Shown here piece by piece: positions 1 to 9,382 of a stretch of 64,000 bases of DNA (position 1 is the first letter of the stretch; every line of letters begins with the position of its first letter). The translations under genes were made by a program, and so were the position numbers. The stretch is from Triglochin maritima (Eukaryota > Streptophyta > Magnoliopsida > Alismatales > Juncaginaceae): contig OY821774.1 in NCBI GenBank assembly GCA_963682175.1, forward strand, positions 39,136,201 through 39,200,200, written 5' to 3'. The notes under the pieces are model-generated. The model was not told the origin of the DNA. It ran no database searches and saw only the letters and a list, made by a program, of their open reading frames with translations.

Positions 1-1836
1 AGGGATTGGCTTGGGCTGTGTACTGATGCAGCACAGAGGTGGTGGCGTATGCTTCGAGGCAGCTGAAGGTGCATGAGAAGAACTACTCCACTCATGACTT
101 GCAGTTAGCAACAGTGGTTCTCGCGTTAAAGACCTGACAACATTATCTTTATGGAGAGCAGTTCGAGGTCTTCATAGATCACCAGAGCCTGAAGTACTTG
201 TTCTCGCAGAAGGAGCTCAATATGAGGCAACACAGATGGCTCGAGTTCATTAAGGATTACGATTTCACCATCTCCTATCATCCGGAGAAGGCGAATTCAG
301 TTCCAGATGCTCTAAGCAGGAAGGTGGAGGTGTCAATTGCTGGCCGTTGCATTCAGGAGTGGAGGCTACTTGAGGCCTTGTCAGAGTGGAGGTCGTTCAC
401 CGAGAGTACTGAGAGGGTAGTGATGGTTGGGTTTTAGGTGGAGCCACAGACCATTTCAAGAGTGGTACAGGCTCAGCGTGATGATGAGGAGTTAGCTAGT
501 CTATTACAGTTGGCTGCTAGGGGTGGATCAGACTTCAGTGTCAGTGTTGATGGTGGTCTGAGGTTCAGGAGTCGGATATGGGGCCAAAGGTGAATGACCT
601 AAGGAGTGATATCATGGAGGAGGCACACCGAGCGAGATATACCATTCACCCAGGGAGCATGAAGATGTATAAGGACCTGCAGCGGAACTTCTGGTGGAAG
701 GACAAGAGGAGGGATATTGCAGAGTTTGTGGACCAGTGCTTAGTCCGTCAGTAGGTGAAGATTGAGCATCATCGACAGCAGGGCCGATGTAGTGTATTGA
801 GCTGCCAAAGTTGAAGTGGGAGCACGTGACGATGGATTTTATAACAGGTCTGTCGAAGATGAGGAGATTCCATGACGCGATTTGGGTGATAGTCGATCGA
901 CTGACCAAGCCAGCGCACTTCTTAACTATCAGAACCACATTGCCTCTAGAGGGTCTGGCTAGGTTGTAAGTGGAGGAGATAGTCATGCTACACAGAGTAC
1001 CAATGAGCATCATCTCTGATCGAGATCCTAGATTCACATCTTGGTTTTGGGGGAGTCTGCAGCAGGCTTTGGGGACACGACTAAGGTTCCGTACAACGTT
1101 TCACCCACAGATAGATGGTCAATCAGAGAGGACAATTCACACCCTAGAGGATATGCTGAGAGCATGCACACTGAATTGGGCAGGTTACTGGGATGAGCAC
1201 TTGCCGTTGATAGAGTTTGCCTACAACAACAACTAACATTCTAGTATTGGGATGATGTCGTACGAGGCGTTGTATGGGAGGCCTTGCAAATCACTAGTAT
1301 GCTGGAGTGATGTATGTGAGAGGCGGATAGTGGGCCCAGAACTCGTGCAGATGCAGAGAATGTCGATGTGATCAGGAGGAGACTGGCGACGACATAAAGC
1401 AGGCAGAAGAGTTATGCTGACAGACGCAGCCGGGTGTTGAGCTTTGAGGTTGGTGACCACGTGTTTTTGAAGATATCCCAGCTCAGGGAGTGTTGAGGTT
1501 TAGGAAGAAGGGGAAGCTCAACCCGAGGTATGTTGCACCGTTTGAGATCCTTGACCGAGTTGGAGAGGTTGCCTACCGGATTGCGTTGCCAACGTAGTTT
1601 TCAGGTCTTCACAATGTCTTCCACGTGTCAATGTTGAGGAAGTACATTGCAGATCCAGCTCATGTGATTGAGATAACAGTGCCAGAGATCCAGCAAGACT
1701 TGTCTCTTGAGGAAAGACTTGTCGAGATCGTCGACCACGTGAATCACCAGCTCAGGAGGAGGACCATTCCGATGGTGAAGGTTCGGTGGCAGCATCACAA
1801 CGACCGCGAGGCCACTTGGGAGATCGAGGAGTAAGT
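1..1836 (+). pseudogene. pol: Tekay-type chromovirus pol remnant: RNase H, integrase, chromodomain
   Basis: This is the 3' part of a Ty3/gypsy polyprotein that would copy RNA into DNA and insert it. In order I read an RNase H tail (about 15-325, including YLFSQKELNMRQHRWLEF), an integrase HHCC finger (about 625-765, second Cys of the CxxC read as Arg), the integrase core (first Asp in MDFITGL near 835, second in SDRDPRF near 1020, Glu in TLEDMLRA near 1150) and a C-terminal chromodomain (about 1700-1834, MVKVRWQHHNDREATWEIEE). The chromodomain after integrase places it among chromoviruses, and the LTR ends fit Tekay/Del. It is dead: an early frameshift near 40, stops after LALKT and after CLVRQ, and further breaks around 1230-1500. 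The 5' part lies outside the window. Confidence 0.9.
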
Positions 1837-1905
1837 TCCAAACAATACCCAGAGCTTTTCGGTGAGTTGCTTGTTTTGATTTTGGGACGAAATCCTTTTG
1901 AGGAG

Positions 1906-2058
1906 TGTGGATTGCTATGTCCCTAACCTTGTTTAGTGTGCTAATGGTGTTTTGGTGATGTTTTGCATGGGGAATGGAGGAGGGTGAAATGATGGTTGAT
2001 GGGTAGGGTGTCTAGGTATTCTTTGGTATTGGGTTTGGTTTATTTGGAGAAAACCAAC
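1906..2058 (+). repeat. Tekay-like 3' LTR, left piece
   Basis: The LTR begins TGTGGATTGC directly after the purine-rich tract TTTTGAGGAG (1896-1905), about 70 bp after the pol stop. It is cut at 2058 by the nested insertion and resumes at 27396. The two pieces together make about 2.2 kb. Confidence 0.8.
1994..2058 (+). repeat. 65-bp duplication flanking the copia-1 insertion, left copy
   Basis: This 65-bp stretch of the Tekay-like LTR, from GGTTGATGGG to AAAACCAAC, recurs without visible mismatch at 27331-27395 on the far side of the 25-kb insertion. It is far too long for the 5-bp duplication of a retrotransposon integrase. Confidence 0.9.
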
Positions 2059-2332
2059 ATTATTGAAGGAAATTGTGAGAGAATTGTGAGAGAATCTCAA
2101 TCATCCCCACCAAGTGTACGTTCAAGAGTTGAACGTGAACCAACTCCTGAAGAAATTGTGGAAGAAGTTCGAGAGACACGAGAAGAACCAAAAGATCTAA
2201 GAAGGTCAACAAGGGAAAGGAAGAAACCCGACTTGTATCTGGGACTTCATGAAATCATGGTACTAGATACCAATGATCCCTTGACCTTCCAAGAAGCAAT
2301 GGAAAGGTTATCCGAACATATAATCAAATATC
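2059..2332 (+). other. Scrambled copia-1 fragment at the insertion junction
   Basis: About 2075-2308 matches the integrase-RT linker of copia-1 found at about 22138-22372 (ESQSSPPSVRSRVEREPTP and onward, same orientation). About 25 bp of unplaced sequence follows, and then the interior of the copia-1 LTR starts at 2333. An internal piece of the element therefore sits outside its own LTR, which normal integration does not produce. Confidence 0.8.
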
Positions 2333-3288
2333 GTAGAAGTTCGGTAATCCGTTATGGTTCGGTCGACCGAAGGATCTATGGATCGGTCAACCGAACGTGG
2401 AACGGATAGTCGTAGCTGATTGACCGAACTTAACCAAAGTGCCTGGATCTTTGGTACGATGTACCGAACCAGAAACGGTCGACCGAACAATGTCAAGTTC
2501 CGATATTTTTGGTTAACCGAATCGCACTCTATCTTGGACGAGAATTAGTCCGATCGGTTAAGGAGAATTTTTCTCCTTAAGATTCGATCATCCGTCGCGT
2601 ACTCGGTTAAACAATCGTGACATATTCGGTTAACCAAGTGGGACTCGGTAAACCGAAGAACGATCGATTTTCTGCCTTTGATAATTAAGAGATTAATTTG
2701 ATCAATGGTTTGATTAGCTCTAAACTTGGTCAAACGTTTTGTGGGTGCATATAATGCATTATGGAATTAGTTTGTGAGAGAAAATGTCAAGAATTCATGG
2801 CTTAAGAATAGCCATGATTGAGAGTAAGATTGGAGCCTATAAATAGGTCCTTATTCTCCTTAATTATGTTAGAAGTTTTGCTAAATATTTTCTCTCCTAA
2901 TTCACCACAAAAATCCACGAAAATTCTCTTACTTTTCTAAGTCTTTGAAGGAGAAATCTCAGAGGCTAAGGAAGGGGTTTGTAGCTAGATTCTAAGCTTG
3001 TTTGGAGATTGATTGGCTAGCTCCTTTCTCTCCAACCTTGTTTAGGGTTTCGGTGAACACTCGGAGGCATCCGGCGCAACGAGAAGCGACGATTGGCTTC
3101 CTCAACGTCTCTGAAACGTCAAGAAGTTTTTGAGAACTTCTAGGTATGAATTTCGGAGTCCCTTTGTGTTTGTTTTAATAAGTTTTTGAAACTAGTTGTT
3201 AAAACAAACCGATGCATGCATAAAATAAATCGAAGAAAATTGTAATAGATCCTTATTATACATGAAAATTCGAAAAAAATATATGTAT
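2333..3288 (+). repeat. copia-1 5' LTR, interior to end region (5' truncated)
   Basis: This stretch is nearly identical to 26354-27309. It holds a dyad cluster (2341-2660), a TATA box TATAAATA (2838-2845) and, after it, the likely transcribed region. The first 1.16 kb of the LTR, present in the 3' copy from 25198, is missing here. I could not place the true 5' LTR end because no usual Met-tRNA primer site is visible before 4003. Confidence 0.8.
2341..2660 (+). promoter_or_regulatory. CGGT-N2-ACCG dyad cluster in the copia-1 LTR
   Basis: The cluster contains exact GGTCGACC at 2361 and 2477. Variants keep the two halves and change the centre: GGTCAACC, GGTTAACC (twice) and GGTAAACC, plus half sites. 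It lies 180-500 bp upstream of the TATA box in U3. The function is unknown. The symmetric halves suggest a dimeric DNA-binding protein or a self-complementary RNA motif. Confidence 0.7.
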
Positions 3289-4002
3289 TGTGTGAATGTT
3301 TAATTTCTGTTTTTATCATGCTATGCATGTGATGAATGTGTTGAATGTTAGGATGTGTATGATTAATAATATGCATGATAACCTAAAATTCTAAATCACA
3401 TGTTAAATTGTCCAAACAAAAATTAAGAATAAATTTCCTTCTTATTTCATCACTAGCAGCCATTGATCGAGGGATACTCTTCTCGCCCTTAGCGGGAGAT
3501 AGCTCCCTCCATCTTTGGGAATAGTGGGAGATATAATGGTTGTCTGTTGTTGTGCCATAATTAAATATATGAGGTGTGTTTCACCCTAGTGAACCCCAAG
3601 TATGTTTAGTTGTGAATACAATGGATAAACGTATCTCGTATAAAATGAAAATAAGTTTCTTAACATTACCTAGAACCCTCGCTCGGTTTTGGGAAAACGT
3701 TTTTCTTACGAGGATAGGTCGTATTCCCTCATAATTAAAACGACAAGAATCACAAGAGTTTGAAGATGCTAATGTTGCTAAAATTCAAAAAGGTGTGATT
3801 AGAAAATGTTTTCTTACCTTGATATTGTAATGTATTCGATAGCCCTTAGCTAGTCTATATTACGATTGATGGGATCTTGGATTGTTGCATTTATGGGCAA
3901 AATTTTTATTTGCAACATTTACATTTATATTCGATATATGTATGCATGTGTATTAAAACATAAAATTGGCATTAAAACCTGTATGATTTATTTTGTAGAA
4001 AA
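3289..4002 (+). other. copia-1 LTR end or untranslated leader, unresolved
   Basis: About 700 bp of AT-rich, non-coding sequence before the gag start at 4003. It holds a short inverted GGGAGATAGCTCCCTCC stretch near 3500. I see no gene and no clear primer-binding site. Confidence 0.5.
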
Positions 4003-5816
4003 ATGTCGAACATCCAACCTATCGTACGATCCATGATAGAAAAACACCCTTTAGCAAATGATGGCTCAAACTTCATTAGTTGGCAACTCAAACTCAACAT
4101 CATGTTAAAGTTTGAGAAACTGTCTCACATTTTGGAAGGTCCAATCCCAAAGTGGAATGAGAGATTAAGCGATGAAGAGAAAGAGGCTAAGGCCAAGTGG
4201 GAAGACCAAGAGAACCAGGTTCACGGTCTTATGCTAGCATCCATGGGTGACTCGCTTCAAGCGAAATACTTGGATTCAAAACCCAAGAAGACCATGGAGG
4301 CTTTATCAAAGATGTTCATGGATAGTGCCCGAAAGGAGCGCTATAAGACCACCATCGCACTCACTAGGTGCCATATGGCGGAGGGAACTTCGGTATCTAT
4401 GCATTTTCTCACGATGCAAGGATACCTTGAGAAGTTGGCAAAGCTCTCTTCACCAATGCCCGAGGACATTGCTGAAGATATGATTCTTGGCTCTCTAGCC
4501 CCGTCCTTTAAGGACTTTGTGATGCACTACCACGTGCGTGAAAAAAGGGTGAGTCTTGAGGAGCTGCACAACGCTCTCAAAACGGCTGACGTTGACATGG
4601 GCAAGGGTAGGGACAAGCATGTCCTTGCCGTCCATGGGAGGAGCCAAAAGATTGGTAAAGGAAAAGGAAAATCTACCAAAAGTGGTTCAATCAAGAGCAA
4701 GGGAGTAGGAGGTGCTCATAAGAGTGCCTCGAGGGGGAAATCTCTGAAATCTCCAACTCCCAATACGGAGTGCTTTCACTGCGGTGAAAAAGGACACATC
4801 CGGCCAAATTGCCCCAAGTGCAAGGAAGACCTTGACAACGGAGTGATTGAACGTCGGCGCCCCAAAAAGGCCAAAGGTATATTTGTTATTGAAATAAATT
4901 TAGCCACCTCTGTCCAGGATTGGGTAACTGATACCGGATCTTGTGCTCACATAGTTTCTAATGTGCAGCTACTCATGGATAGGAAGGAACTCGTAAGGAA
5001 CGAGGTAGAATTGAAGGTCGGAAATGGTGCGAACGTGTCTACGGTTGCACAAGGTTCTGTGGTGCTTCTATTATGTAGTGGTTTAAATTTATGTCTAAAG
5101 AATGTTTATTATGTACCTTCGATTAGCAAGAATATTACTTCTGTATCATGTCTGGATATGGATAATTTTAATATAAATATTTCAAATTCTTGTTTGTCTA
5201 TATCGAAGAATGGTGTTTTCTATGCAAATGCGTTCATAAGGAATGATCTCTATTTGCTTGAATTGGATAATAAACAAATCTTTAATATCAATAACAAAAG
5301 ACTTAAGACCACTCACGAGAATGATACTCTCTTGTGGCACTATCGTCTTGGTCACATAAATGAAAAACGCATCAAGAAATTGCAAGAAGCTAACCTTCTT
5401 GGTCTACTTGATTTTAAATCATTGGAGACGTGCCAACCATGTCTAATGGGAAAAATGACCAAAAAGCCTTTCAAGAAGAAAGGTCCAAGGGCGAGTGGCT
5501 TGTTGGATTTGATACATTCTGATGTATGTGGTCCAATGAGTACTGGTGCACGAGATGGTTTCAGGTACTTCATTACGTTCACGGATGATTATAGTCGTTA
5601 TGGCTATGTTTATCTAATGAGAAACAAAAGTGAATCTTTTGATAAGTTCAAAGAATTCAAGAATGAAGTAGAGAACCAACTCGACAAGAAAATCAAGTCT
5701 CTACAAACGTATCGTGGAGGTGAGTACTTAAGTGCCGAATTTGACTCATACCTAAAAGAGTTTGGTATTGTACCACAACTCACCCCTCCCGGTACACCTC
5801 AGTGGAATGGGGTATC
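4003..5816 (+). pseudogene. gag-pol: copia-1 gag-protease-integrase, cut by element A
   Basis: The long open frame starts MSNIQPIVRSMIEK. It holds a gag domain of the UBN2 type (about residues 50-210), a basic linker, a zinc knuckle (Cys257, Cys260, His265, Cys270), an aspartic protease DTGS site (Asp310), a GAG-pre-integrase segment LWHYRLGH (about 445) and an integrase core with its first Asp at about 507 (HSDVCGP). The usual second catalytic Asp before RGGEYLS is Tyr here (codon 5710-5712). Element A enters at 5817, just before the catalytic Glu, which lies beyond the insertion at about 21627. The frame runs on to 5856 into A by chance. The frame is otherwise intact, but the insertion and the D-to-Y change make it inactive. 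Confidence 0.92.
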
Positions 5817-6889
5817 TGATGCATTGCATACATTGCATCATATGTCTTTCATTTAGATTACTTTTACATCAATAAATGCTACTAAGGTATGTGTTTAGTC
5901 TTATTTACAGAATACAGGGACCTGAATGCAAATTACCCACATCCCGAGCATAAACGCATGCAACAGACTCATTTCTATCATAAAGACCAAGTTCAAGATT
6001 ATCGGGTTTCAAATGGAAATGTATCCAGGCGTAAAAACATTCAAGTCCTAATTACAAAAAAGAACAAGGACTTAAGCACAAAAGTAGCCGGGGACTTAAT
6101 TGCAAAAGGTCAAGGACCTAATTGCAAATCACGAGTAGCTTTTATTATCTTGGAGAAAATCTAAAGAAAAATCAATGTGGATCTCCAAATATATGAAGGA
6201 ATTAATCCGGAGCTCAAAAGAATGGAAAGAATCAATCCAGACGCGCAAAGGAGGATCAAATCATACCATAAACATTCAACCAAAATCCGGACAAAATCAG
6301 AGCAATATATGCGGCATTTCCGCCGCACATTATACATGCCAGGCGGCGATTCCGCCGCCCCAGAGCCGATCCGTGTGCTCCAATTTTGTCCAGTCGTGTC
6401 TGGACACGTGTACTCTCCAATTCTATACTTAGGTCTCTTGTAACAACTATAAATAGCCCCGAGAACGATGTTAGAAGGGTCCTTGGCCTTAGACCTAGTT
6501 TTTAGTTGTTGTTTTTATTTGTAGTCTTTTCTTTGGATTAATAAAATTCTGTCTTTTATTTCTTGCTTTTACTTTTCTTTTGGAATGCCTCTAGGACCCC
6601 TTCTTCCTCCCTCTATGAGTTTCTAACTCTTTCCAAAGGGTGGAGGCGACGGATTTAGGGTTAAGAGAAGATGAATAAATGTTATTATTTTAATTTCGTG
6701 ATTAGTATATTTTGATTACTTGAGTTTATGTTAAATCATTTATCATGTAATGCTTCATAACTAACATGATTTATTATAAGTTTCTGAATTCTCTAATCTA
6801 AACCTTAAATCTAAAACCTCCACCCGACGGAATTCACCTCTTTGTTCTTGTTTTAGTTTTAATTGTTCTTGTTTCTTGCTTTAGATAAT
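5817..6889 (+). repeat. Element A 5' LTR, left piece
   Basis: It starts TGATGCATTGCATAC and matches 20389-21461. It holds a GGAC array (ggac at 5918, 6068, 6092, 6114), a double palindrome (6310-6359) and the TATA box TATAAATA (6448-6455). It is cut at 6889 by element C and continues at 15234. Frames of 85-91 codons here recur in the 3' LTR and are not genes. Confidence 0.92.
6310..6359 (+). repeat. Double palindrome in the element A U3
   Basis: TGCGGCATTTCCGCCGCA (6310-6327) and GGCGGCGATTCCGCCGCC (6342-6359) start 32 bp apart. The same pair with the same 32-bp spacing recurs in the 3' LTR (20881 and 20913), in the solo LTR (23886 and 23918) and, with other letters, in the leader (15555 and 15587). 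Confidence 0.85.
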
Positions 6890-7016
6890 TGATTGACATC
6901 ATTTCATGCTTATATTTGTACCTTATATCCATTATCTTTCACCTAAACAATGCTATGTCACGAGTTTTATGTTTAGTTTTCAGGAATAAATAGGTTTGAA
7001 GAGATGAAGCATAAAA

Positions 7017-7121
7017 GGACCCAAAAGCTGGGAAAAAGGACTGAATTGTGAGATCTGGGGACCAAGATGCAAGGAAGAAGGACCTGAATGCAAGACCGAA
7101 GGACCTAAGAGCAAAACAGAA
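7017..7121 (+). promoter_or_regulatory. Five-unit 21-bp GGAC array in U3
   Basis: Degenerate units start with GGAC at 7017, 7038, 7059, 7080 and 7101, exactly 21 bp apart, with a looser consensus GGACCTNANTGCAA. Related arrays occur at 49995-50079, 38619-38703, 51880-52000 (minus strand) and, less regular, in element A. Two-turn spacing would put all sites on one face of the helix. An enhancer role is inferred only. Confidence 0.7.
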
Positions 7122-7353
7122 TACTCCTCACCATCATGGGGAGTATTTTGGCAATTCTATTCGGGTCGGAGCTCCAACATGCAAACTAGATGCATCAAAT
7201 ACAAACAAAGCCTTCCAGAAAAGCCCACAAGAAATTCCAAAGCGATCCGGACACTGTAGACCGCTAATTAACGGTCACTTTTGGCCCAAATGCGCTCAAA
7301 TTTCTCCAGCACATGTATTAGAGGATGTTTAGGCTATGTGTGGTATCTGTTTA

Positions 7354-7404
7354 GTCCCACATCGGGGGATTGTCCCGGATTAGCTTTTTCCATGCCTATA
7401 AATA
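7354..7404 (+). promoter_or_regulatory. snRNA-type upstream sequence element and TATA box of the C 5' LTR
   Basis: GTCCCACATCG (7354-7364) is a perfect match to the plant snRNA USE consensus RTCCCACATCG. TATAAATA follows at 7397-7404 with 32 bp between, close to the 33-34 bp known for Pol II snRNA genes and unlike the 23-24 bp of Pol III types. A dyad CGGGGGATTGTCCCG overlaps the USE end. Promoter function is inferred. Confidence 0.7.
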
Positions 7405-8289
7405 GAACTCTTCACCTCCTTTTGTAATCACTCCATATTTTAAGTGGCTATTCTTCCTACTAGAAGTGAGGCCTTGAAGCACACACTCAAGTGGGAGGAT
7501 GCTACTTTTAATGTGAGTCATTTTATCAATAAAGTTTTGTGTTTCTTTCCTTGTTTGTTTTATGCTTCTTTTATTGTTTGTGCATGTTTTAGTTTAATCG
7601 TCTTTTATTTCTAGCTTAGTTTTAAATATGCTTTCTTTGCCTAGCTTAATAATTAGTGTAATGTTTAGTGAGTAGTTTCATCCCCTTTGGGGGGTGGAGT
7701 AGATGTACATACATGCATTAGAGAATGGGATGAATGCTTTAATTTCAATGTGTTGATTAAACATGAATGTATGCTTGCTTGTTTAGGATAGAATTTATAA
7801 CTTGATGAGTTTTGCCAAAATGATTAGACACCCCTCATGCTTGTTTAGGTTCTGAAATAAACACCTTGCATATGTAAATATTAATCAACTAAGTTGGTGA
7901 ATAGATTGATAGGTTTTGCCACACATTTAGACACTTCCTATGCATGATAACACCCCCTTAATTTGTGCTTAAAGAATGTATTCTACACCCACCTCTTTGC
8001 ATGTGTGCACTCACTCCACCCCTTAGGAGTTTTTCCCATTCTTGAATTCCAGCACTTCTATTTTGCTCTTAGCTTAGTTTGTATTTGATCGTTTATTTCT
8101 TTCTTTCACATTTCATACTTCTTAGCGTAGTGTAGCGTAGGTTAGCATAAACATCTTTCTTCCCCTATTTTTGCCACTTGATTTCGTACAAGCAAGAGAC
8201 TACTCACCTCCCTGAGGACGACCCGTACTTTCCACCGCTTCATCGCGGCCGTGCACTTGCGGTTTTAATTAAAACGTTCAACAAGTTTT

Positions 8290-8307
8290 TGGCGCCGTTG
8301 CCGGGGA
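8290..8307 (+). other. Element C primer-binding site, tRNA-Asp
   Basis: TGGCGCCGTTGCCGGGGA is complementary to the 3' end of plant tRNA-Asp, as in Athila-group elements. It starts 7 bp after the LTR end. Confidence 0.92.
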
Positions 8308-9382
8308 GGTGTCAGTCCAGACTCTTGTTTGGACGATTCGAGTGGATTTAATTTGTGTTTTGTAGTTTTTCTTTGTTTCAGGAGACTTGGAGTCGGCAGG
8401 AGGAACATCTGGAGAAGTTGTGAAGCAAGCTGGGCACTGTAGACCGCCAATCAGCGGCCTGAGACCGCCAATTGGCGGTCTGGTAAGCTCAGCTCGCTCT
8501 CTTATTTCTTTGGTTTGTTTATTTTATCTGATATAGTGGTCTGGGACTCAATTTTGCATGTTATGACTCTTAGATTGTTCCCAGATCAATAATCAAACCT
8601 CCTTTAAGCAACTTGGACCCTAAAACTCAAAGCAAAAGATTAGGCATTCTTGTTGTTTAGGTCATGCATCATGTATGTGACTAGGCATTTAGATTGTCTT
8701 TTATCTTAGCTTTATTTTCTGTTGCTGAGAGCTGGCGTGAGGTACGCACCTTCTACTCTCATTCATGCATTTCGTATGAACATGCATTAGTTAGTAGGAA
8801 GTGCATTGCAACAAGTGTGAGTTGAGCGTTGTTTGGAGTGTTGATTGCTAGATTTAGGACTCCAAAACGCTACTAAGGAGGGGTTGTCCCGTAAAAGATA
8901 AGGTGGGGGATTTCATCACCCTTTCCTTCGCCCCAAAAACCACACTAATCAAGAGCCTAATTTTAAAATCAAGTAGACATTGGCCCTAAGGATCTTAGAC
9001 ACATTAGGAGAGTGATCCGGTCCCGACCGTCATGACCTGATCGGCGTTGCCCACTTTGTCGATAGTAGGAGAGGCGAGATCCCCGGATCTTGGCTCACTT
9101 GCTGGGCTTTGTGGTCCTCGTTGTAGGGAGGTGAGGCGTGTTGAGGCCGTGTGACCTCGCAGTTAGGCGTCATCTAGCTGTAAGGACCTATAGCGACCTT
9201 AGAATTGTTTGAGCCTTGTTTGCTTGTGTGCTTCTACCTGTACCCATCCGCCGTAGCTTAAGGACTTCTTCCCTTCTCTTCTGAGTCATTCTTTCTCTCC
9301 TGTGTTCCCTCGTCTTCTCTTCTACGTACATTCTTCATTTGAAAAAAAAGAATAAAAAAGAAAGAAAGAGAGTTGTGGTTGT
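8308..9382 (+). other. Element C untranslated leader
   Basis: About 1.07 kb without a credible gene between the primer site and gag. It holds a double palindrome (8442-8480) and a conserved stretch (about 8590-9230) that is also recognisable, inverted, at 49320-49930. A pyrimidine-rich stretch and an A-rich run (9340-9370) precede the gag start. Confidence 0.75.
8442..8480 (+). repeat. Double palindrome in the element C leader
   Basis: GACCGCCAATCAGCGGCC (8442-8459) is followed 21 bp later by GACCGCCAATTGGCGGTC (8463-8480), a perfect 18-bp palindrome. The upstream words CACTGTAGACCG match the palindrome site in the LTR (7251-7262), so the same module sits in both U3 and leader. Confidence 0.85.

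Larger units (their letters stand above)
6890..8283 (+). repeat. Element C 5' LTR
   Basis: 1394 bp, TG to CA. In order it holds a five-unit 21-bp array (7017-7121), one palindrome (7259-7276), an snRNA-type upstream element (7354-7364), TATAAATA (7397-7404), and a transcribed part ending in the purine- and pyrimidine-rich LTR end before the primer site. It is 233 bp longer than the 3' LTR: the 3' copy lost about 257 bp and carries about 24 extra bp at the palindrome. Confidence 0.93.

Noticed and set aside
612..1037. 141-codon minus-strand frame opposite the Tekay-like integrase
   Set aside because: Shadow of the well-supported integrase on the plus strand.
1996..2409. 137-codon frame starting MMGRVSRYSL
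   Set aside because: It joins Tekay-like LTR, copia-1 linker and copia-1 LTR by chance across the scrambled junction.
5889..6443. Frames of 85-91 codons, repeated at 20461-21076
   Set aside because: They lie wholly in element A LTRs. Recurrence is due to LTR duplication and coding sense is not otherwise supported.
7048..7332. 94-codon frame repeated at 14226-14534
   Set aside because: It lies in the C LTRs over the 21-bp array and palindromes upstream of the TATA box, so it is not a transcribed gene of the element.
8290..8307. tRNA-Asp match considered as a tRNA gene remnant
   Set aside because: Only 18 bp complementary to the tRNA 3' end, placed just after an LTR, which is the mark of a primer-binding site.
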